A DNA stretch of 64,000 nucleotides from Chitinophaga sancti (GTDB lineage Bacteria; Bacteroidota; Bacteroidia; Chitinophagales; Chitinophagaceae): assembly GCF_034424315.1 (NCBI RefSeq), contig NZ_CP139972.1, positions 1,860,001 through 1,924,000 of the forward strand. The letters run 5' to 3'. The notes beneath the pieces were generated by a model. It ran no database searches and was not told the DNA's origin. It saw nothing but the letters and a program-made list of their open reading frames with translations. Made by a program: the position numbers and the translations under genes. This document shows positions 52,144 to 60,610 of this stretch, piece by piece. Numbering within the stretch: position 1 is the stretch's first letter; each line of letters opens with the position of its first letter.

Positions 52144-54084
52144 ATGAAAAAGTTTAAATATATCTTACCATTCATACTGGGTTTTTCGCTCTTTTCCTGT
52201 ACCAAGCTGGATATTTCTCCTACCAATATCATCCAGGACGGTGATATCTTCGGTTCAGAAGCTGGTATCAACTCTTACATGGCAAGGATCTACAGCGAAA
52301 TGCCGATAGAAGATTTCCGTTATAGTCCAAACTACCTGTTCAATCACTTCTGGGTGTTACAAGTGCCCAGCACCATGGCCGGCGAAGCACTTTGCCGTGA
52401 AATAAGCGGCGCTAAGAACGAGTCAACTTCTACTGACTTTGGCGATACCTGGAGCGATTTATATACCGTGATCAGGGAATGTAATTACTTCCTGGAAAAC
52501 ATTAAGAACTACCAGGGCAGTTACACCGCCGCTACGGTGAATAAATACAAAGGTGAGGCCTACTTTATCCGCGCCTTCACTTACTTTGCACTGGTAAAAC
52601 GCTATGGTGGCGTACCGCTGGTAACACGCGTACTGAACTACCCGGCAGAATCTATCAATGATGTAGACATCGCCCGCTCTTCAGAAGAAGATACCTGGAA
52701 ACTGGTAGCTGCGGACTATGATAGTGCCATAGCTTTGCTGCCAACCAGCAACCAGACAGGTCGTGCCAATAAATATGCTGCTTATGCCATGAAAGCAAGA
52801 GCCATGGTACACGCAGGTTCTATTGCAAAATACAACACCAGTTCTTACATCGTAGGTGGTGTACGTCTTTGTGGCCTCAGCTCCGACCTTGCAAAAGAAT
52901 ACTACACACAGGCTTACAATGCAGCCCTGGCAGTAGATGCAGGTGGCTACTCCTTATATATGAATGACTGGGCTGCCGGTGATAAAACCGCGCAGTACAA
53001 CAACTTCAAAAACCTGTTCTCCAAAGCAACCAGTTCAGAAGCCATCTTTGTAAAACAATACAGCTATCCTGAATCCGTACATGGCTATGATGCCTACAAT
53101 GTACCTGCTCAATACAAAGGTGCAAACGGGTATTCTTCTGAAACCAATCCTACCCTGGATTTCGTGGAAATGTTCGATGGCTTCCCTAAAGATGCAAACG
53201 GACATGCGGATGTATACAATGCAGATGGTACCTATAAACTGTACGACAGCACCATGCAGTTCTTTGCCAATGCTGAACCTCGTCTCAGGGCTACTGTGAT
53301 CCTGCCAAACGATCAGTTCAAAGGCACTGCCTGCCAGATATGGAGAGGTATCTATACCGGTACTTCCTCCTCAGCTATCTCCCGTTTAATTCCTGAGAAC
53401 AGTACTGTAAAGTATGAGAACTCTGCCAGCGCATCAGTATTAGCTACATCATCCAATGGTAGTCAGACAGCTTACACCCTGCATGACGGTACCAAGATGA
53501 ATCCTTCAGGTGCAGCAGGTGTATTCTATGGTGATAATACCTGCGCAATGTCTGGCTTCAGTGTGAGAAAATGGCTGAATGAAAACATGGCACAGTCCGA
53601 AGTCCTGGAAAACAGATCCGTACAACCATGGCTGGAAATGCGCTATGCAGAAGTACTGCTGATCCGTGCAGAAGCTGCAGCAGAATTGGCTTCCCTGGGT
53701 ACTGCCGATTACCTGAACGATGCTTATACCAGCATTGACAAGATCAGAACCCGTGCTGGTGCCGACTTACTGAGCGGTGCAGAAAAAGCTTCCACAGATG
53801 CTTTCATCGCAGCAGTACGTAAAGAACGCCGTAAAGAACTGGCATTCGAAAACAAAGCATGGTGGGATTTAAAACGCTGGAGAGTGATTGGCACAGAACA
53901 ATCCAATACCCGCTGGCGTACCCTGATGCCATTCTATGCTGACCGTGCAGGTAAATGGTTCTTCGATGCACGCTACGATGAAAGAGGCAGTACATTCACT
54001 TTCGATACCCGCTGGTATTACCAGGAACTGCCTGGATCAGCGATTACAACCAGTACTAAGGTGGTGCAGAACTCAGGTTATTAA
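52144..54084 (+). CDS. SusD/RagB surface lipoprotein (locus 2)
   Basis: A 646-residue lipoprotein (lipobox LGFSLFSCTKLDIS). The helical SusD core is seen in KYKGEAYFIRAFTYFALVKR with YGGVPLVTR, and the C-terminal RagB signature in WLEMRYAEVLLIRAEAAAEL, DKIRTRAGADLL and RKERRKELAFENKAWWDLKR. It forms the surface substrate-binding lid of the SusC transporter. Codon preference is as biased as in the SusC gene. The next lipoprotein starts 21 bases downstream. Confidence 0.94.
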   Translation: MKKFKYILPFILGFSLFSCTKLDISPTNIIQDGDIFGSEAGINSYMARIYSEMPIEDFRYSPNYLFNHFWVLQVPSTMAGEALCREISGAKNESTSTDFGDTWSDLYTVIRECNYFLENIKNYQGSYTAATVNKYKGEAYFIRAFTYFALVKRYGGVPLVTRVLNYPAESINDVDIARSSEEDTWKLVAADYDSAIALLPTSNQTGRANKYAAYAMKARAMVHAGSIAKYNTSSYIVGGVRLCGLSSDLAKEYYTQAYNAALAVDAGGYSLYMNDWAAGDKTAQYNNFKNLFSKATSSEAIFVKQYSYPESVHGYDAYNVPAQYKGANGYSSETNPTLDFVEMFDGFPKDANGHADVYNADGTYKLYDSTMQFFANAEPRLRATVILPNDQFKGTACQIWRGIYTGTSSSAISRLIPENSTVKYENSASASVLATSSNGSQTAYTLHDGTKMNPSGAAGVFYGDNTCAMSGFSVRKWLNENMAQSEVLENRSVQPWLEMRYAEVLLIRAEAAAELASLGTADYLNDAYTSIDKIRTRAGADLLSGAEKASTDAFIAAVRKERRKELAFENKAWWDLKRWRVIGTEQSNTRWRTLMPFYADRAGKWFFDARYDERGSTFTFDTRWYYQELPGSAITTSTKVVQNSGY

Positions 54085-54105
54085 TACACTTAAATTTTGA
54101 AGACG

Positions 54106-54849
54106 ATGAAAATTCAATATATAGTTTTGGCGCTGGGATTATTTTGTTCCTGCACAAAATATGATAATAAGGATAAGCCTTCCATGGTATTGAAAGGTTT
54201 GATTACAGACTCGATCACAGGCAAGGGCCTGCAAACCCAGGTAGGTGATAATGGGGTGCGGTTCAAACTGCTGGACCTGAATTATTCAGCAAGTCCTACT
54301 CCGTTCTATTTCACCACGCAGCAGGATGGTAATTTTGAATGTTCCGTTATTCCTGCGGGCAAATATAACGTGACACCCCAGGGGCCTTTCGTGCCACTTG
54401 TACAAACCGACTCCAATGGGGATACCACGAAGAATGCCAGTGTAACGATCGATATCAATGGTACCGTTACACAGAACTTCACCGTAGTGCCTTTCCTTGA
54501 ACTGGAATGGGTGGGTAGTCCTGTAACCAATGCGGATAATACCATCACCGTTCAGTTCAGGGTTTCCCGCGGCACCACGCTGCCGGCTTACCAGAAGAAC
54601 CTGACGAATATTTACCTGTTCGTAAATTCTTCCAGCTATAATGTGGGCGATAATAATTATGATTCACGTTATACGGTGGCAGTCAGCAACCCAAGCTCAC
54701 AACTGGGTCAGACAATTACGGTGACCACACCGGTATTACCTTTTAAGAATGCAACTTATTACCTGAGAGCGGCTGCGAGAATCGACTATAGTATCGAAGG
54801 CGTAAACAGGTATAATTATAATGAGCCAATTGCGGTAAAAGTACCGTAA
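54106..54849 (+). CDS. DUF3823-type surface lipoprotein (locus 2)
   Basis: The ATG at 54106 gives 247 residues with lipobox (LALGLFCSCTKYDNKD) and acidic residues after the Cys, as for surface export. The N-terminal half is a CarboxypepD_reg-like Ig domain (LKGLITDSITGKGLQTQVGD, GNFECSVIPAGKYNVTP); the remainder is beta-rich, matching DUF3823. Such proteins follow SusC/SusD pairs and probably bind glycan. Two hairpins and a repeat array separate it from the next gene. Confidence 0.83.
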   Translation: MKIQYIVLALGLFCSCTKYDNKDKPSMVLKGLITDSITGKGLQTQVGDNGVRFKLLDLNYSASPTPFYFTTQQDGNFECSVIPAGKYNVTPQGPFVPLVQTDSNGDTTKNASVTIDINGTVTQNFTVVPFLELEWVGSPVTNADNTITVQFRVSRGTTLPAYQKNLTNIYLFVNSSSYNVGDNNYDSRYTVAVSNPSSQLGQTITVTTPVLPFKNATYYLRAAARIDYSIEGVNRYNYNEPIAVKVP

Positions 54850-54907
54850 GGCCTTTGTGCTAATTTCCACTCTCTAACAGCAACTATGTTTGCTGTCTAC
54901 ACGGATG

Positions 54908-54936
54908 ACCCGCTCCTGCCTTGTGTGGGAGTGGGT
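54908..54936. repeat. REP-like hairpin 1
   Basis: ACCCGCTCC (54908-54916) pairs with GGAGTGGGT (54928-54936), with one G-T pair. Related to hairpin 2 and to a single copy near 57299 (ACCCGCTCC). Confidence 0.55.
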
Positions 54937-55006
54937 TCGTCTGAAGATCGTAGTTCACGTTATTTCAGCCTCCATTTACGGCATGTGTGTTTAGTGTTCA
55001 ATCAGG

Positions 55007-55041
55007 ATAACCCACTTCTGCTTCGCGCAGGAGTGGGTTAT
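55007..55041. repeat. REP-like hairpin 2
   Basis: A 15-bp stem with one mismatch (55007-55021 with 55027-55041; inner arm CCCACTTCTGC) and loop TTCGC. It has no T-run but can form a very stable RNA hairpin after the DUF3823 gene. Confidence 0.65.
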
Positions 55042-55061
55042 TATCCAAATTCATTTTAAAA

Positions 55062-55136
55062 ATTCAGGTCTCAATTTTCTTGTTTCATTACAAGTTTGAA
55101 TATTCTTTTTAATTACAAGTCTCAACTTTCCTTTAT
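55062..55136. repeat. Three imperfect 25-bp tandem repeats before a start codon
   Basis: Units start at 55062 (ATTCAGGTCTCAATTTT), 55087 (ATTACAAGTTTGAATAT) and 55112 (ATTACAAGTCTCAACTT) at exactly 25-base spacing. The last unit runs into the ATG at 55135. Confidence 0.6.
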
Positions 55137-57258
55137 GAAGAAACCATTGCTCCTCATGTCCTGCCTTTGCTTATCCATATTTGCAAATGCGCAGAAAGGA
55201 GAAAAAACAGCCTTTCAGACCGGTAGTCCGTGGCGGCCTGAAATAGACGTAAGATCGGACATAGCCATTGTATATGGCGCAGGTGACAGGCATGATATGA
55301 CCTTTGAACAAAGGGTAAAGTCATGGCGCGACCACGGATATAATGTTCAGTTTATGACCGGCATTGCCTGGGGCTCCTACGACGATTATTTCCTGGGTAA
55401 ATGGGATGGAAAGAACCATCTTGGCATTGGCCAGGTAATGCAGAATGGAGATACCATCTGGCATGGGCATAATATCCCCTATGTAGTACCGGAAGCCACC
55501 TTTATCGACTATATGAAACGCGGGGTCGTGAAGAAAGTCATTGATGCTGGTATTACAGCCATTTACCTGGAAGAGCCGGAATTCTGGGCCCGTGCAGGTT
55601 ATGGTCAGGTATTCAAAGATGAATGGCAAAGTTATTATGGCTTTCCATGGCGGCCGCAACATGAGTCACCGGAGAATACTTATTTGTCCAGCAAACTGAA
55701 GTATCATTTATACTACAATGCAATTAAAGAAGTATCTTCTTACGCGAAAGCCTATGGGAAAACCAAGGGCCTGGATGTAAAAGTATTTATCCCAACGCAT
55801 TCCCTGGTAAACTATTCTTCCTGGCAGATCGTAAGCCCTGAAGCAAGCCTGGCCTCCCTTCCTGGTATTGACGGTTATATTGCACAGGTATGGACAGGTA
55901 CTTCCCGTGAGCCGACATACTTTGACGGATTGAAGAAAGAGCGTGTATTTGAAAATGCTTTCCTGGAATACGGTTCCGTTATTTCAATGACGGCGCCTAC
56001 CAACAGGAAGGTATTCCTGCTCACCGATCCGATCGAAGACTGGCCGCGTGACTGGAGTGATTACAAACGTAATTACCAGGCTACGTTTACCGCCAAGATC
56101 CTTTATCCGATGGTGGCGGACTATGAAGTGATGCCATGGCCGGAAAGGATCTATACAAGCCCATATAGGGTGGCAAATAGTGATAGTATGGTATTGATAC
56201 CAAAATACTATTCCACACAAATGCAGGTGATGGTAAATGCGCTGAATGATATGCCACGTTCTGCCAATAAGGTTACAGGTGTAAACGGAATCGGGGTATT
56301 GATGGGGAATTCACTGATGTTCCAGCGTTTCCCAACACATAATGGCTACGATGATCCGCAGTTCTCTAACTTCTATGGCCAGACATTGCCACTGTTGAAA
56401 TTAGGCATCCCTGTGCAGACCGTACATATGGAAAACCTGTCCTTTGCAGCGTCATTGAAAGATATCAGGGTGCTGGTGATGAGTTATTCCAATATGAAAC
56501 CAATGTCTGCAGACGTACATAAGTACCTTGCAGAATGGGTGAAGAAGGGCGGTATACTGGTGTATTGTTCAAAGGACGACGATCCGTATCAATCCGTGAT
56601 GGAGTGGTGGAATACCAAGGGGATGCAGTATAAAACTGCTTCTGCCCACTTGTTCAGTTTACTGGGTGTGAAAGCAGATGCCGGGAAATACAATATAGGC
56701 AAAGGCAAGGTGTTCATCATCAAAGAAGACCCTAAGAATTTTGTGTTACAGGCAAATGGGGCAGCGCAATATGTAGCTACGGTGAAAGAAGCCTTTGGCG
56801 GTAAACTGGAGGTGAAGAACAACCTGTACCTGGAAAGAGGGCCTTATGACATTGTAGCTGTGATGGATGAAGTGGCGGATAAAAGCCCTTACAGGATCAA
56901 AGGGCCGGTAGTAGATCTGTTTGATCCTACCTTGCCGGTGCTGGATGAGAAGGTGGTAGAACCGGGTTCACAAGCATTCCTGTATAACATCAACAGGATA
57001 AAAGATAAGACAAAGCCGAAGGTATTAGCGACAGCTGCAAGGGTGTATGAAGAGAAGGTGACGGCGAATGGCTATAGTTTTATGGCGAAGAGCCCGGCGA
57101 AAACGATCAATGCGATGCGGGTGTTGTTGCCGGCGAAGCCTAAATCAGTAGTAGCAGCGGATAAGAAATTGTCACAGTCATGGGATGAAAAGTCACATAC
57201 CCTTTATTTGGGATTTGATAATAGTCCGGATGGCGTGAAGGTAGATATTAATTGGTAG
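55135..57258 (+). CDS. Large secreted putative glycoside hydrolase (locus 2)
   Basis: The ATG at 55135 gives 707 residues with signal peptide (LLLMSCLCLSIFANAQ). Residues of about 40-400 look like a TIM-barrel glycosidase of the beta-galactosidase/GH42-like kind, with a likely acid in AIYLEEPEFWARAGY (near 152) and substrate-loop patterns such as VFIPTHSLVNYSSW. Residues 410-540 resemble the Rossmann-like trimerisation domain (VLVMSYSNMKPMSAD, KKGGILVYCSKDDDP). The C-terminal 150 residues are beta-rich. Placed behind the SusC/SusD/DUF3823 genes it is the only candidate enzyme of locus 2. The exact family is not recognised. Confidence 0.72.
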   Translation: MKKPLLLMSCLCLSIFANAQKGEKTAFQTGSPWRPEIDVRSDIAIVYGAGDRHDMTFEQRVKSWRDHGYNVQFMTGIAWGSYDDYFLGKWDGKNHLGIGQVMQNGDTIWHGHNIPYVVPEATFIDYMKRGVVKKVIDAGITAIYLEEPEFWARAGYGQVFKDEWQSYYGFPWRPQHESPENTYLSSKLKYHLYYNAIKEVSSYAKAYGKTKGLDVKVFIPTHSLVNYSSWQIVSPEASLASLPGIDGYIAQVWTGTSREPTYFDGLKKERVFENAFLEYGSVISMTAPTNRKVFLLTDPIEDWPRDWSDYKRNYQATFTAKILYPMVADYEVMPWPERIYTSPYRVANSDSMVLIPKYYSTQMQVMVNALNDMPRSANKVTGVNGIGVLMGNSLMFQRFPTHNGYDDPQFSNFYGQTLPLLKLGIPVQTVHMENLSFAASLKDIRVLVMSYSNMKPMSADVHKYLAEWVKKGGILVYCSKDDDPYQSVMEWWNTKGMQYKTASAHLFSLLGVKADAGKYNIGKGKVFIIKEDPKNFVLQANGAAQYVATVKEAFGGKLEVKNNLYLERGPYDIVAVMDEVADKSPYRIKGPVVDLFDPTLPVLDEKVVEPGSQAFLYNINRIKDKTKPKVLATAARVYEEKVTANGYSFMAKSPAKTINAMRVLLPAKPKSVVAADKKLSQSWDEKSHTLYLGFDNSPDGVKVDINW

Positions 57259-57310
57259 GTTCATAAAGCTCATGTATTGAGAGATGGTCCCGCCAAGAAC
57301 CCGCTCCACA

Positions 57311-57345
57311 AAGGGTGTCTCATTTGAGACACCCTTATTTTTTTT
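57311..57345 (+). terminator. Strong terminator after uptake locus 2
   Basis: A perfect 12-bp stem (57311-57322, AAGGGTGTCTCA, with 57325-57336) with two-base loop is followed by eight T (57338-57345). Confidence 0.92.
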
Positions 57346-57465
57346 ACCCCTTATTAAACGCTTCTCATCGCATCACTGCCTTGTGTTCCCAATAATATTG
57401 AAGGTTAAAACCCTGTCAAATAAAAACTAACTTTTTTAGCAATTAATTATTTACATTGCAACTTC

Positions 57466-58278
57466 ATGTCACTTTACATCACATCACTTAATTCCGGTAG
57501 CAATGGAAATTGCTATTACATAGGCAACGACCACGAAGCCATCATGGTGGACGCCGGCCTCTCCTGCCGGGAAACAGAGCGGCGGATGCATCGCCTGGGA
57601 TTAAGCATGCAAAAAGTAAAGGCACTTTTTATCTCCCACGAACATACGGATCATATCAAAGGGATTACGATCCTTTCAAAGAAATACAATCTCCCGGTAT
57701 ACATCACCCCTGCTACCCAACGAAGCGGCAATCTCCCCCTCGCTGAGCAGCAGGCCATCCCCTTCCTCCCCTATACGCCGGTTCAGATCGGTGGCCTTAG
57801 TATTACGGCATTCCCTAAATTTCATGATGCGGTGGAGCCCCATTCCTTTATTATATCTGGCAACGAGGTTAATATCGGGGTATTCACGGATATAGGAGCC
57901 CCCTGCGAACACCTAATCAGGCATTTCCAGATTTGCCATGCGGCATTCCTGGAAGCCAACTATGATGAAGTGATGCTGGAAAATGGCAGTTATCCCTTTC
58001 ATTTAAAGCGAAGGATCCGGGGAGGGCATGGGCATTTGTCCAATAAACAGGCTTTGGAGCTGTTTAAAGCGCATAGGCCGCCGTATATGACCCATTTGTT
58101 CCTTTCTCACTTAAGTAAGGATAATAACGATCCTGATGTGGTGCTGGAGCTGTTCCGGCCACATGCAGGGGATACACATGTAGCAGTGGCATCGAGGTAC
58201 CAGGAGACGCCGGTATATAATATATCTAATAACGGGAAGTTGGGGCCGGTGAGGTATACGCAGTTGAGTATCTTCTAG
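57466..58278 (+). CDS. MBL-fold metallo-hydrolase (YycJ/WalJ-like)
   Basis: A 270-residue cytoplasmic protein. The metal-binding motif HEHTDHIKG stands at 58-66; further ligands are in FHDAVEPHSF and in GHGHLSNKQAL and HLFLSHLSKDNND near the C-terminus. The arrangement fits YycJ-type phosphodiesterase or exonuclease proteins. The start is supported by MSLYITSLNSGSNGNCYYIG, the family's usual opening. It lies between two terminator or promoter regions and is likely monocistronic. Confidence 0.9.
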   Translation: MSLYITSLNSGSNGNCYYIGNDHEAIMVDAGLSCRETERRMHRLGLSMQKVKALFISHEHTDHIKGITILSKKYNLPVYITPATQRSGNLPLAEQQAIPFLPYTPVQIGGLSITAFPKFHDAVEPHSFIISGNEVNIGVFTDIGAPCEHLIRHFQICHAAFLEANYDEVMLENGSYPFHLKRRIRGGHGHLSNKQALELFKAHRPPYMTHLFLSHLSKDNNDPDVVLELFRPHAGDTHVAVASRYQETPVYNISNNGKLGPVRYTQLSIF

Positions 58279-58524
58279 TTAGGCAATCAGGAACTTAAAA
58301 TGAATAACTTATTAAATTAAATAAAACCCATTGATCCCAACGTTATCTTAAAAACAAATAAGCGCTTCCCTGCCTCCGCACACACATTTCCCCCTCACCC
58401 ATTATCCCCCCAAAACCACCGCCACAGCCATCCTTCCCGATCCGCTCACCAAAATTCCCCGATCCGCTGATAACAAATACTAACCTTACTGACCCTCATC
58501 AGCATTTAAAAACCCATCTGCCGG

Positions 58525-58532
58525 TAATTTTG
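58525..58532 (+). promoter_or_regulatory. TAnnTTTG promoter of the CoA-transferase gene
   Basis: TAATTTTG matches the Bacteroidota -7 consensus exactly, 24 bases before the ATG at 58557. A TTTAAA about 18 bases upstream is a weak -33. Two copies of CCGATCCGCT (near 58437 and 58459) lie 70-90 bases further upstream. Confidence 0.5.
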
Positions 58533-58556
58533 ATCCATCAAAGTCAATGAAACGAT

Positions 58557-59846
58557 ATGTTTAAGTATATCCCGGCATCAGAAGCTGTAAAGTGTGTGAC
58601 TTCAGGTAACCGCGTTTTTATCCATGGATCCGCCGGAACGCCAATGCACCTTTTAAGGGCCCTTCAAGAAAGGCACGAAGAATTGGAAAATGTTGAATTA
58701 AATAGCATTACGACCTTAGGTAAAGTAGACTTCGACAATCCAATATATAGGAAGAGCTTTTTTGTTAAGTGCCTTTTCACATCAGCTGCCACCCGCAAAG
58801 TTGTTAATAGTGAACATGGAGACTACGTTCCTATTTTCCTGAGCCAGATTCCTCAGTTGTTCAGAAAGAACATTCTGCCTCCGGACGTCGCATTAATTTC
58901 AGTTTCACCTCCAGACCAGCATGGCTATTGTTCACTGGGAACTTCAGTAGACATCGCCCGCGCTGCAACGGAAGTAGCAAAATATATCGTGGCACAGGTA
59001 AATCCTAAAATGCCACGTACCCATGGAGAGGGTTTCATCCACGTATCTCGCTTCCACGCTGCTGTATGGCACGAAGAAGAATTACCGGTACTGGACTACT
59101 CCTCAGATGCCACCGAAGTAACCGCTAAGATTGGCCACAACATCGCTACCCTGGTAGAAGATGGTTCCACCCTTCAGTTAGGTATTGGTAGCATTCCTGA
59201 TTATGTGTTAAAGAACCTGACAAACCACAAGAACCTGGGCTTACACACAGAAATGATGTCTGACGGTGTAATTCCTCTGATCGAAAGTGGTGTGATCAAC
59301 AATAGCCTGAAGAAAGTGAATGTAGGCAGAAATGTCACCTCTTTCATGGCAGGTACACGCAAACTGTATGATTTTGTAAACGATAACCCTAGCGTAAGAG
59401 TGCTGGCTATCGACTATGTAAATGATACAGCCGTGATCCGTCAGAATCCTAAAGCCATGGCTATCAACAGTGCCATCGAAGTGGACCTTACCGGTCAGGT
59501 GTGTGCAGATAGTATTGGTACTTATCAATACTCAGGTATTGGTGGTCAGATGGACTTCATGAGAGGTGCATCCTTATCAGAAGGTGGTAAGCCAATTATT
59601 GCGCTGCCATCCGTGACAAACAAAGGTATCTCACGTATCACGCCGTTCCTGAAAGAAGGTGCTGGTGTGGTGACTACCAGAGGTCACATTCACTGGGTAG
59701 TTACAGAATATGGTATCACTAACCTGTTCGGTAAAGGCCTGAAAGAAAGAGGCAAGGCATTAATCGAAATTGCTCACCCTGATCATAGGGAGACTTTAGA
59801 GAGAGCCTGGTTCGAAAGATTTGCGAAAAAATCAGCTGTAATATAA
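58557..59846 (+). CDS. Acetyl-CoA hydrolase/transferase family protein
   Basis: A 429-residue enzyme with the two-domain family-I CoA-transferase fold: AVKCVTSGNRVFIHGSAGTP at the N-terminus, VALISVSPPDQHGYCSLGTS in the middle, the catalytic Glu in LGLHTEMMSDGV near residue 232, and GIGGQMDFMRGASLSEGGK. It transfers CoA between carboxylic acids (for example acetate with succinate or 4-hydroxybutyrate). Since NifJ makes acetyl-CoA, it could serve in acetate metabolism of the same cell, but the genes are 47 kb apart. Its codon use is biased towards that of highly expressed genes. Confidence 0.92.
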   Translation: MFKYIPASEAVKCVTSGNRVFIHGSAGTPMHLLRALQERHEELENVELNSITTLGKVDFDNPIYRKSFFVKCLFTSAATRKVVNSEHGDYVPIFLSQIPQLFRKNILPPDVALISVSPPDQHGYCSLGTSVDIARAATEVAKYIVAQVNPKMPRTHGEGFIHVSRFHAAVWHEEELPVLDYSSDATEVTAKIGHNIATLVEDGSTLQLGIGSIPDYVLKNLTNHKNLGLHTEMMSDGVIPLIESGVINNSLKKVNVGRNVTSFMAGTRKLYDFVNDNPSVRVLAIDYVNDTAVIRQNPKAMAINSAIEVDLTGQVCADSIGTYQYSGIGGQMDFMRGASLSEGGKPIIALPSVTNKGISRITPFLKEGAGVVTTRGHIHWVVTEYGITNLFGKGLKERGKALIEIAHPDHRETLERAWFERFAKKSAVI

Positions 59847-59900
59847 GATATTAAAGATAACACTGGTTACAAGGAAGGTCCATTGTGCGCGATTTGCAAC

Positions 59901-59931
59901 GGGCATTCTGTCATCCCGGAATGCCCTTCTT
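59901..59931 (+). terminator. Terminator of the CoA-transferase gene
   Basis: GGGCATTC (59901-59908) pairs with GAATGCCC (59919-59926), followed by a T-rich stretch. Confidence 0.75.
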
Positions 59932-60124
59932 CTGACCTTCCTTTCTTCTTTTATTTTGCTGGTAGGTTTTTATTTTGGTTGCTTTCATTCAAATAACGCA
60001 GAACTTGGCTGTATAGCTGGGTTTTGCTTTATTGTTTTATGGAGGTATGCTTCCCTTTAAAGAAAATACATTCTCATTAGGCTCCGCCTTTACTTCAAAT
60101 ATAGTGTTGCCGCTGGCGGCTAAC

Positions 60125-60493
60125 TTAAATAATCACCTGCTGCATGATCCGCTTTCGATGCGTCCGTCCCCACTTCGCCATTTCCGAAATGATACTTTGC
60201 AGCGTCGCCCCATAATCCGTCAACTCATACTCCACCGTTACCGGCTTCGTATCATGCACGGTCCGCTTCACCAGCTCATTCATCTCTAACTCCCTCAACT
60301 CTTTAGACAGCATCTTTGACCCTATCCCTTCTACCTCCCGTTGCAATTCCATAAACCGGCGCTTACCAAAACCCAGCGATCCAATAATGGAGATCTTCCA
60401 CTTCCCGTTCAATACATCCAGGGTATCATGTATGGCCCTTAAATGTCCCTGACATTCTTCCGACCTTTCCTGCGAATGAATTTTCTTACTCAT
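60125..60493 (-). CDS. HxlR-family winged-helix regulator
   Basis: From the ATG at 60493 the protein has 122 residues; an earlier ATG at 60511 adds six. The HxlR pattern is clear: TLDVLNGKWKISIIGSLGFG, RRFMELQREVEGIGSKMLS and VEYELTDYGATLQSIISEMA. HxlR regulators answer to redox or small electrophiles and usually control a neighbouring enzyme; no such gene is adjacent here. Confidence 0.9.
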   Translation of the reverse strand: MSKKIHSQERSEECQGHLRAIHDTLDVLNGKWKISIIGSLGFGKRRFMELQREVEGIGSKMLSKELRELEMNELVKRTVHDTKPVTVEYELTDYGATLQSIISEMAKWGRTHRKRIMQQVII

Positions 60494-60610
60494 AACAGCT
60501 TTCAGTACCATCAAAAGTACAGGATGTCAGAATAATTTCAAAAAAACCACCCGAATGGCTGGTATCCGTCTGAATTTCGTATTCACCCAAAACTACCTGA
60601 ATCCCCATCC

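Noticed and set aside
60032..60289. 85-codon plus-strand frame
   Set aside because: It runs antisense through most of the HxlR gene and is a shadow.
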